Both the position numbers and the translations under genes were made by a program. Shown here piece after piece: positions 55,162-64,000 of a DNA stretch of 64,000 bases. The notes beneath the pieces are model-generated. The model was not told where the DNA came from, searched no databases, and saw nothing but the letters and a program-made list of their open reading frames with translations. The stretch's first letter is position 1. Each line of letters opens with the position of its first letter. This DNA comes from Nemophila menziesii (lineage: Eukaryota > Streptophyta > Magnoliopsida > Boraginales > Hydrophyllaceae): positions 33,038,731-33,102,730 of the forward strand of contig JARWIR010000010.1 of the NCBI GenBank assembly GCA_029959085.1. The letters run 5' to 3'.

Positions 55162-55638
55162 TCATCTTCTTTCGATTCTTCTTTTGAGGCTTCTTCCTCT
55201 TTCTCTCGCTAACTCCGCTGCATACTCTACCATCGATCGCATCTCCTCTTGCACCTTTTTCAGTAGCTCTATGAACTCGTCTCTCTCTTCATCGCTTTCC
55301 AGATGATAAACTTCTAGACAGTCGGACTCCTCGGGGTTAGACTCGGTTGGTTCTTCTTCAATACTGGGAACTTCGACGGCACTAATGGCAGCATGTGGTG
55401 CTTCCTCCTTTTCTTTTTCGATTTCAAGGCATATAGCCTTGCAAGCTTCGAACCCAACATTGTTTTCACCTCCTTCGATTGCCTTTACTTCCTTTTGTTC
55501 TATTAGATGCTTGTTTATTTGGGCTAATTGAGTACTTAGCATCTGAAGTATGGCATCGTGTCCTCGGACTTTTTCCTCTTGAGCGTTTACAGTTGTGTTC
55601 AAACGTTCTAGAGCTTGTACTATCTGTGTATTGTCCAT
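55162..55638 (-). pseudogene. Athila gag-protease linker frame, 158 codons
   Basis: Same reading frame as gag (55762-56967) but separated from it by a TAA and 41 codons. It begins MDNTQIVQALERLNTTVNAQ, a coiled-coil-like region matching the LIEKMENNQQRIQ area of element 1, then an acidic Glu-rich segment. It ends at a stop just before the protease frame in another phase. Confidence 0.65.
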
Positions 55639-55761
55639 AGATCCTTCTTGCGGATACTGAGGTAAAGCTTTTTGATCTAAAGCATCGGTATAGGCGTCTT
55701 GAGCAGGTTGTTGTGGAGGAGCAGGTCGATTCTGATATTGGTTTTGGTACTGACCTCTCTG

Positions 55762-56967
55762 TTAGTAAGAGTTGTTCTGGGGTCGCGATTGATATTGACC
55801 AGGATTAGCGGCCCCTTGTGAATTTGAATACTGCATACCCGGATGGTTGCGGTTGCCCCATCGGTTGGATATGAAGTAAACAGATTGCGGATTTGATTCG
55901 CACTCTTCCCATGAATGATCGTTAACTCCACATTGTTGACAACCTTGTGCCTCTTGAATTACCTTTGTAGCAGCTAAATTCTTATCCATCGCGATTTTCA
56001 GCTCCTTGATTTGATTTTCTAACGAGGATATTTGAGCTGAGTTCGCAGTTTCTGCATCTAAACGAAGCGTTCCTCGGGTCTTTGCTGCAGAAGCTCGCGT
56101 TGAAGGCCAACTTCTTTCTTGTTCCATAATATTTTCTAACACCTCGGAAGCTTCATTGTGATTCATGGACACAAAATTACCCTTTCCAATGTTATCCACC
56201 TTGTCTCTACCGTTGTCATCAAGACCTTCATAGAATATAGCAAGTTGTAGAGCAGGTGTATAACCATGGAGCGGGCATCTAGCTAATTTTTGTTGAAACC
56301 TTGTCCATGCTTCTCCCACTGTTTCTCCATCTTCTTGAGAAAATCTTGCAAGCTCGGTTTGATCTTTAAGTCTCATGCTCTTCGGATAAAATCGGTTAAA
56401 GAATGCGGCTTGAAGTTCTCTCCAAGAGTGAATGGTTCCATGTGGTTGTCTTTCTAGCCAATCGCTAGCTCTTCCGGTCAAGAAAAACGAAAACATATGA
56501 CAATACAGTTGCTCGCGTGTAATGCCAGGAGTAATGTAGGCATCACAAATCTGCATGAACTTCTGAATCGCTTTTACCGGATCTTGAATTGCAGTACCAG
56601 TATAGAGTCCGAAACTTTGAAATTGACTAAGCATACCCGGATCGGGTCTAAATTTGATATTCAGAATCTCAGGAGGGCGGTAACCGATAGGTTGAACATG
56701 GAATGGTATGTTAAGGCCAGGTAGATCTTGTTCAACTCGGTTTTGTTGATTATTGAGATTATTCTGCCCATTACCTTCTCCTACTGGTAATTGTACACCA
56801 GGTGGAATGTATGCTGGAGGTCCTCCTGGTGCAAAGTAAACTAACTCTGGATCGTTATCATGTATGTCTGCCATAGCTCTCCTCAAGGTTCTTTCCTCAC
56901 GAATTCGTTTGTTATAAGCTCTGAAGCTCCTCTCAGGCTCCGGTAAGGGAGGCCAAGAATTAAACAC
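55762..56967 (-). CDS. Athila gag protein, 401 aa
   Basis: From ATG 56967 to TAA 55762. An N-terminal extension leads to the retrotransposon gag domain: the IQDPVKAIQKFMQICDAY region (about 130-150), then FLTGRASDWLERQPHGTIHS and W-x-ELQAAFFNRFYP, then GETVGEAWTRFQQKLARCP and LQLAIFYEGLD. This is the usual Ty3/Gypsy gag order. A coiled coil (about 315-345) precedes a single knuckle-like C-x2-C-x4-H-x4-C (CQQCGVNDHSWEEC). The C-terminus is Asn/Gln-rich. It begins about 140 bases after the primer site, so it is the first ORF. The stop TAA is followed in frame by the linker, so readthrough would be needed for a gag-pol product. The frame is intact. Confidence 0.85.
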   Translation of the reverse strand: MFNSWPPLPEPERSFRAYNKRIREERTLRRAMADIHDNDPELVYFAPGGPPAYIPPGVQLPVGEGNGQNNLNNQQNRVEQDLPGLNIPFHVQPIGYRPPEILNIKFRPDPGMLSQFQSFGLYTGTAIQDPVKAIQKFMQICDAYITPGITREQLYCHMFSFFLTGRASDWLERQPHGTIHSWRELQAAFFNRFYPKSMRLKDQTELARFSQEDGETVGEAWTRFQQKLARCPLHGYTPALQLAIFYEGLDDNGRDKVDNIGKGNFVSMNHNEASEVLENIMEQERSWPSTRASAAKTRGTLRLDAETANSAQISSLENQIKELKIAMDKNLAATKVIQEAQGCQQCGVNDHSWEECESNPQSVYFISNRWGNRNHPGMQYSNSQGAANPGQYQSRPQNNSY

Positions 56968-57110
56968 TGTGAAACCTGAAAAAGACTAAAGCAAACCACA
57001 AGCATAAATCTGGAAAAATAAAAACTAAAACTAAACTAAAAACTGAAAAGTAAAAACTAATTAAAAACTAAAACTCGAAATAGATAACCCACACGCTAAC
57101 GAGACACAAG

Positions 57111-57128
57111 TCCCCGGCAGCGGCGCCA
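57111..57128 (-). other. Primer binding site, Athila element 2
   Basis: Minus strand TGGCGCCGCTGCCGGGGA, identical to element 1, next to the 5' LTR. Confidence 0.75.
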
Positions 57129-57134
57129 AAAACT

Positions 57135-58663
57135 TGGTGTCGCCTAGGGTGTGATAAAAATAAGATCAATTTAAGTATGGAAAACTATGCACTCTCACCC
57201 TAGACAGGCACAGTACTGCAAGTATTACAGGACGTATGCAAGTTTTAATGATAAGTAGAGTTCATTCTCAGGGACTTAAGTGTGTTAAACGCGTAGGAAC
57301 AGATATCGAGTAAAAGTAAATAACTAGAAAACAGTAAATAAATATTTGGTTTTTCGATTTTATGAATTACAACTAAATTAAAACTATGAAAATAAAGACA
57401 ATAAAGTAAAAGATTAAGAATATGAGATGAGAAGTATAGCTTAGGTTTTGCTAGTATGCACTAATCCTTCTAATTCTATCTATAGATCTAGTTCATAAGG
57501 GAGAATATTAGCTCTTGGTAATACTTAGTCAGGATTCTAAATTCCACTACCTTAGACCTTGAGAGCGACTAAGGGGGCTACGTCACAACCAAGAAGTGAT
57601 TTAAAATAGGGTTATCAAACGCCACTAAGGCCTTAAGCAAATACTGCAAGTCTTGGTGATACTGTGGTTAAAACAAACCTTAATGACTATCTAGTTAGAA
57701 GTATGTTTTTTCAGAACTGCTATCGACACTAGACATTATGTGGTGGTTCAATAGTTAAACACCCTTACAAGGTGACCATCTAATTACTCTTAAAACAATC
57801 CTAAAGTGATCAGTTCTAGGAAAGACATTAAATCAAAACACATAAGCAAATATAAAGTAAGAAGCTAATATCAGATTAAAACATATAATTCCCAAAGAAA
57901 CTTAGATAGAAGAATTAGAATTCATAGTTTATACATATGCAAAACCCAAGCTATGGGAGGTTTAGTTCATACCTGAAGGAAATAAACTAAAAGAAATAAT
58001 AAAAGACATCATCTTGCTCTCTACAATAAACTGGAAGAATAAAACCTTAAGAACTAATTACTATGAGGCAAGGATGATTTACAAGTGATATAAGGGTGTA
58101 TTTATAGGTGTTTAGAAGACCTAATTCGTTTTCTTGAGGAAGAGTTAAGGTAATGGACTTCTAGCCCAACTCAAATTCGTATGGAAATAAAGATAAACAC
58201 TGCTGCGTTGTTTTGGTCATAACTTCTTTATTATTGGTCCGATTTTGCTCCACAAGATACCAAAAGAATCGCAACAGAATTATCTAGACCCTTTAGGAGT
58301 AATCTACCAAATTCGGCCTCTTTATTAGGTAAAAACGCCTATCTTTGCAGAATCCCAGATTTAGGCAGCTTTTCCTTTTCCATCTTTTTAGCAATTCCTT
58401 CCTTATCTCCAATTACCATGCATATCTCCTTCCATAAGTTGTTGTCTTTGAATTGGACTCTAATTAAGCTCCATAATTATCTTTAAAGCTACACACTAAA
58501 TAAACAATTAAACCCAATATGCTCTAAAAACATTATTTCTACAAATCAAGACACAAAATAGGAAAGTGCACTAAAACTCAAGAAAATCGACATTATTGAC
58601 TCCTAAAACGCTAAAAATGATGTCTCATCTTAACATAAATCTATCACAAATGAGGAGACATCA
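57135..58663 (-). repeat. 5' LTR of Athila element 2
   Basis: 1529 bp, plus-strand TGGTGTCGCC to GAGACATCA; lacks the 8-bp duplication seen in the 3' LTR. TATA box near 58099-58106 (minus). Confidence 0.88.
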
Positions 58664-58668
58664 GTATC

Positions 58669-60430
58669 TCACCTTTAAGAGATACCAAATCTTAGTTGAA
58701 GAAAGCTTAAAAATTTCTAAGGGGTAAACCTAAGTAATAGGTGTAGTCTCTAGCGGGTTTAAACCAATTAAAATCGTTGCCTATTCTCTAACCCTACTCC
58801 TTTACTTTATGTCTTGATTTAGAATTGCATAAGTTTATTCATCAACTACTAGTATCATTTTTTACTAGCTCCTGATTGTTTGATACATTGTCCCAATGAT
58901 TTTTTAAACTAAAATTATCTTCCTAAAGGTTTTATTAGTAGTATTATTGATTAGAGTCATACACATCCCCTTCTAGGACTTACACTATGTATTATAATCT
59001 TATCTACTAATAGTTTGACACTCATTCCCTAAAAAATAATTGTACAACTTTTGTATAGATTCGAAGTCTAAATATATAAAAAGGAATGTATATAAGCCTC
59101 AATATTTTTTGTCATCGTCTAAACATCATTGTCTAAACATGGTCACCTTGCTATTATATGTATGTGATGGAATTTAGTGATATGCCATAAATAAAGAAAA
59201 ACGTGATTCCAACTAAGGCTTGATACACCAACTATTATGTAACTGGAGGACATCTTGAGTAAGAGGTTGTGGGACAAACAATAATTATAAGCATAAGCTT
59301 GGGCTTGGAAGCCCACAAATGGATGCTATGGACCTGAAGCAGAGCATGAGTGATTGATAGTTCCTAGAAAATCAATGGCAACTTAATCCAAGTAGGCACC
59401 AATATGTATACATTCAAAAATCCCTTTTATGGATAGATGTGTTATCGATTCCTATATATGGATGCCATAGGGTTTCGGATGCATAAATGGCTCACTGATA
59501 TACCAAGAACGTTACAACTACAGATGGCCCTTGGATGAAGAAATTACAATCCCAATATCGTCCTTGTCCGGTAATTGACTTGGCTCATATTTATAATAGA
59601 CTCGCCTATGAACTTTCTCTAAAGTCCCTTACAGGTGACCTAGGTAGAATCACATTGGGTCACTCCTGCATACATAAATTTCCTCTCAACATATATAGGG
59701 CTTAAAATCTAAAATAGGTCATACAAATACTCCTTATTTCAAGATAAGAAATATATTTACACTATTCACTTGAGAAATTTGTCTTGATTGGAATAGCCTT
59801 CAAATTAAATTGACCATTGGAGTATCATGGGAGGATCCCCACCCCTGAGTGATTAAACCTTGTTTGTAAGCAGATGATACTCGAGATTGGAGCCTTCGAA
59901 TCAGGTAGCAGTATCTCCAAGACATAGTAAGCTCCCTCATACCTCGATGAAACATTGAGATGAAGTCAACTATAAACTCCACGAAGCAATTTAAAGTATC
60001 ATCATAGATGGTAGTTCACCATTCTATCACTAACTAGGGTTGTTACATGATCACTTGAAAACTAATTTAGCTTGCCTATACATAACACCCCCCACCCCAC
60101 ACACACACACACACCAAGCTGAAAATGACACGTTGATAGAATTAAGAAACCCCACAAACAACCTATCACCCATACTAATCGTACTCACAATAAAGTCTTA
60201 AAGGACCTCTTCATTGGTGTTATGATCTCACAAATTCATCTTCGACAAAAAACTCACCGCTAACTCATGAGATTGATCACTCATTTAATATCATAAGCTA
60301 GTGCCCAACCAAAAATATTGAGAGGCTCTAATTAATGATCTATATTGTAGAAAAGTACATTTACATAATCCTTAAGATAATTTTAATCCAATGAGAAAGA
60401 ACTATTGTTTAAATATCTTTCATTAAAATG

Positions 60431-60500
<70 letters not shown>

Positions 60501-61786
60501 AGCACAAGCATGCATGTTCATATTGTGAAAAAGGTTTGACCTATATTATCAAGGAAAAATAATATAGGTAAAGGGTCTCAAAAGCCTAGGTTTCCTTACA
60601 CAGTTTTAGACAACATTAGGTAACCTAACTCCCAGACCATCCAAAATGACCTAGATTACTAGGTCATTTTCTTAGCATGGAAAACCTTTCACCATTTAGG
60701 TGAGGCTTACACGCAACTACCAAGAATGGTTTATAAACACTTGTCATGATACTAGACGATTCATAGTTATAGTTTTTCAGTTAATGCATTGGAAAATCAT
60801 TTGACTTGGGTAAGGTTTAGTATCAATATCTAATTATAATAGTTATATTTGACACACTTTCCGTTTCACGTGTCATAGTTAAGTTTACTTTCTCTGTCCA
60901 CTATTATTTGTCCATCATTCTAAAAAAGATTGTCTATTTGGAAAATCAATATGCTTTTTCATAAAAACCAGGGGAAAATACAAGAGGGACGAGGAAGGAT
61001 GACAATGAGGTACAGGTTTGCGTTTACCCATTTACCCCATTCAAAACATATAGGGTTATGGAAATCATTTTTTTAAACCCGCATTGGGATGGGGTGGATG
61101 TAAGCATTATTATTCCCAACCCTTATAAACCCTCTCCACATGCATATAATATATAATTAGTACTATGTTGTATGTATGATATATTTAGAATTCTTAAATA
61201 TTAAATAATCATAAAATCTACCTAAAGATTGAAACTATAGGTGTAGTATAACTATTAACATAAGTAAACTGAATAGTAACTTCTTATAGCAAAAGAAAAG
61301 AAATGTGAACACTTAGTATTAAAGACTTTACAAGATCTTAAACTAAAAAAATTATAGTAACATCTACTTATGATCATGAATCAATGATTTGTGGTTCACC
61401 CAAACTACTAAATAAATAAATAGGAACGGTTAAATATAGTAGTGTATCATCTTCATTGTTGAGATATTGAGTATATCTTTAATACATTTTTCATTAGTCA
61501 TCCTTACTAGACAATCTAGACCATGTATGGACAACCTTAGAATCAATATTGTGTGTGTTCCTTTTTTTGTAATATTATATTTTCCTCGTAACATTTGTTG
61601 TTTTAACATAACCTTATTTTGATTTGTATCGTAACTCGCGGGTTACTAACTCTCATGGGAATTAGATGATCAGGGTGGAGAATGACAACTCGTCAACACA
61701 GGGACAAGGAAGGTTAGGGACAAGGAAGGTTGTAGGACTTCATTTTATTTTGTGAGTAAAGGTAAACCATCCGTATATTGACATCC
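58669..61786. repeat. Block B, right part, unit 2
   Basis: Resumes block B after Athila element 2; collinear with about 12,640-13,734 and then 21,344-23,495 of unit 1. The Stowaway MITE of unit 1 is absent. A weak minus-strand coding remnant (59800-59982) is shared. A tandem repeat of GGGACAAGGAAGGTT lies near 61,700. No intact gene. Confidence 0.5.
60432..60497. repeat. (AT)n microsatellite
   Basis: About 65 bases of uninterrupted TA repeat. Unit 1 has only ATATATATG at the same place (near 21,960), so this expansion is private to unit 2. Confidence 0.95.
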
Positions 61787-63240
61787 CACTACTACAATTC
61801 GCATCTCTAGCGACCGTCGCGACTAGTCGCTAGAGAATCATCATTATCAACCACCAATGGTCTCTAGTTTTAGTAAAGCAAAAAAAATTAAACAAGTCAA
61901 GGGACTTTTTATCGCCAGGTATGTAACCTCTAGTGAACGTTAGGTGGTAGCTAGAGGTCTTGGACCCTTACCGACCGCTCGGTTACCGCTAAAAACCCAA
62001 TTCGAAAAATTGGCTAACCAGCTTTGCATGCCCAACTTTTGACAAAATGCCCTCTAGCGACTACTTACTTGATCTCTACTGACTACCAGGTGGTAGCTAC
62101 GGGTATCGAACCTTTAACGACCGCTCGGTGGCCGCTAAAAGATCGATTCCAACAAATTAGCGGACCAATATTGGCCGCCTAATAGTTGTCAATACCCTCT
62201 AGTGGCCACATACTTGATATCTAGCGACCACCACATGGTAGCTAAAGGACTCGAACCTATACCAACAACTTCGATGGCTTCTAAAATATCCATTCAAAAA
62301 AATTGAAGGGCAACCTTTACCCTCCCAAATTTTGACAATGCCATATATCGGGGATTTACTAGATCTCTAGCGACCACCACGTGACCGCTAATTGTCTCGA
62401 ACATCATAAAACATAATATAGGCTTTGCAAATTATTTACTTAACTTCCCAAACCCCCTCTTTTTCGATTACTCCCCTCGGTCGCCGATTACATCTCTCTG
62501 TCACTCTGTTATCTTTTTTCAAAAAGGGTAAGTTTTTAACCTTTATTAACTATATATATACATATCAAATTAAATAGATTTTTTTGTGTTTTAATGTATT
62601 ATTATGTATGTATACATATGCCAATTTTATTTATCTTTTTTAAATTTTTTACAAGTAGGTAATTATATTGAATTTTTAATTATATAGGGATTAATGGTAT
62701 AATTAAGCGAATTGTAAGGACTAATAAGGGAGATGTTGAAAGTTATAGGGTTGTATAGGGAGTTTTGGAAAGTTTTAGAGACTAATAAAAAAATTTGAAT
62801 TATATAGACTATTTAGGAGAATTTTTGAAAATTTTATGGAGTTGAAGTGCAATTTCAAGTTATATATGTAATTAGTGCAATTTTTTTGTTTATAGAGTCC
62901 ATAGTGCAATATTGAGAAACTCACATACCATAGTGCAATTTTTATATAATACTTTTGTGTAAGTGTTGTGGAGGTCTTATTTTTTATACTTCTTAAAGTT
63001 ATATTTTACCTTTAGCGACTTCCATAGTGGTAGATAAAGGGTTCCACTCATCTGCGGCCACAATGATGGTAACTAAAGGGTGATCTCATCAGCGGCCAAT
63101 TTTTAGGTGATCGCCAATAGTCCTCTCAAACAACCAAACACTAGCGACCTATTTTAACGACAAACCGCTATAGGTCAAAGCACACTTTTACCGACTGACA
63201 AGGACGCCTTTAGCGACCACTGTTGCTACTTTTCACCCGA
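61787..63240. mobile_element. CACTA-like repeat T, unit 3 copy
   Basis: Starts CACTACTACAATTCGC, the best preserved terminus of the three copies, then a palindromic GCGACCGTCGCGACTAGTCG region and TAGCGACCACC-type subterminal repeats. The AT-rich middle and second repeat cluster follow as in the other units. It lacks the MITE of the unit 2 copy. Non-coding; right border approximate. Confidence 0.6.
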
Positions 63241-63690
63241 TCCCAAGATATAGTGTGAATATATCTCAAAAATAAGAAAAATAGGAGTATAGAAAAGTTA
63301 CAAATCTCTGGAGAATGTTTTGGGGAATATTAACTCCTGACTAAATTTTTGTAACATGTGATTTTTAAACATTCTCTTTTACTTCATGAATCCATATTTT
63401 TTATAAATATGGGGTAGTTAATGATTTTGTACGACTCATGTATAAGAAAAAATGGATAAATAAACAAGGGGGTAATATTTGTCAAATGAAGAAAAGAAAA
63501 GATATAGGACATATGAGAATCTCATTTATACTACCCATTTAAACGAAAAGATATAACAAAAGATTTAGTATTGTAAATTATAAAAGAATATCAATGTTGC
63601 TATTATAACTCTTGTCCAAAAAAAAAAAGAAAATCCAAGTGTTATTAAAGATTACATGATAATAACTTGTTGTAATGTGATATATTTATA
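63241..63690. repeat. Non-coding flank between T and LINE, unit 3
   Basis: Matches 1031-1470 and 25431-25870. No gene. Confidence 0.6.
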
Positions 63691-63699
63691 TATATTAAT

Positions 63700-64000
63700 G
63701 CATATCCAAGCTAATTGCATTAAGACAAAAAGCTACAGTACACAAGTTAATTTCATGTAACCAAACTTCTTTTTTATTATAGGAAGAAAAATTAGTGAAA
63801 ACATTCTTATTGTTCAGGAGTTCGTCAGAGGGTACTAAAAAAAGACAATTTCTAAAAGATGTGTTTTGAAATTAGATCTTATGAAGGCATATGACTTTTT
63901 AGACTGGAATTTTATTCTCAAAACACTTAAACCTTTGGATATCCCCAAGAATTTATCAACTAGATAGGTATGTGTATATCTTTAACATCATATTCTATTA
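63700..64000 (+). pseudogene. LINE reverse transcriptase fragment (unit 3), continues past the window
   Basis: Translations in broken frames read ISENILIVQEFVRG and LKLDLMKAYDFLDWNFILK (near 63,800-63,925), the same motifs as in units 1 and 2. The window ends inside it. Confidence 0.7.

Larger units (their letters stand above)
48767..58663 (-). mobile_element. Non-autonomous Athila-type Gypsy LTR element 2
   Basis: A 9897-bp element in minus orientation with LTRs of 1529 and 1537 bp, perfect target duplication GTATC (48762-48766 and 58664-58668), primer site and polypurine tract. Order from its 5' end: gag, linker/protease fused to an integrase tail, GC-rich palindromic field, a 391-codon third ORF, and non-coding 3' region. 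Reverse transcriptase, RNase H and the integrase core are absent. The LTRs differ by an 8-bp tandem duplication and about four substitutions that I could see. It shares family with element 1 but has a different deletion. Unit 1 is empty at this place (near 12,640). Confidence 0.9.

Overview
The window is AT-rich nuclear DNA from a flowering plant, probably a eudicot. This is shown by spliced GT-AG genes of the plant OXIDATIVE STRESS 3 (OXS3) family, a Tnt1-like Copia retrotransposon, Athila-type Gypsy elements, plant LINEs, and CACTA, hAT, Mutator-like and Stowaway elements. No bacterial or organellar genes are seen. Only two host genes are recognisable; nearly everything else is mobile-element DNA in several layers of nesting.

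The main structure is a large, old tandem duplication. A unit made of [CACTA-like repeat 'T' - LINE - OXS3-like gene - retrotransposon-derived block 'B'] occurs about two and a third times: unit 1 at about 1-23,495, unit 2 at about 23,496-61,786, and the beginning of unit 3 at about 61,787-64,000. Each unit was later inflated by its own insertions. Empty sites in the sister unit prove several of these.

Unit 1: T (1-1030), decayed LINE (1482-3500), OXS3-like gene 1 on the minus strand (3903-4489), a hAT-type MITE upstream of it (5676-6359), a truncated CACTA element (6428 to about 8600), block B (9668-13734 and 21344-23495) split by a 7.6-kb non-autonomous Athila element (13740-21338), and a Stowaway MITE (23060-23311).

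Unit 2: T (23496-25430) carrying a small hAT-like MITE (23692-24140). Next is the LINE, interrupted by a Mutator-like element (26513-28147), a SINE-like insert and an apparently intact Tnt1-like Copia element (29360-34845) with 619-bp LTRs between which no difference was seen. Then come OXS3-like gene 2 (35274-35889, minus), a second, different LINE (about 37,600-42,740), a Gypsy protease fragment, and block B (43368-48761 and 58669-61786). Block B is split by a solo LTR (43832-46288) and a second Athila element in minus orientation (48767-58663).

Only the Copia element (one 1331-residue gag-pol frame, LTRs, primer site, 5-bp target duplication) looks able to transpose by itself. Both Athila copies have lost reverse transcriptase and RNase H. 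They keep LTRs, primer sites, a GC-rich palindromic repeat field and a series of polypurine-tract-like motifs, so they would need a helper. No convincing new multi-gene system was found. The strongest leads are the tandem array that should hold a third OXS3-like gene just beyond the right edge, and the conserved non-coding architecture of the two Athila elements.
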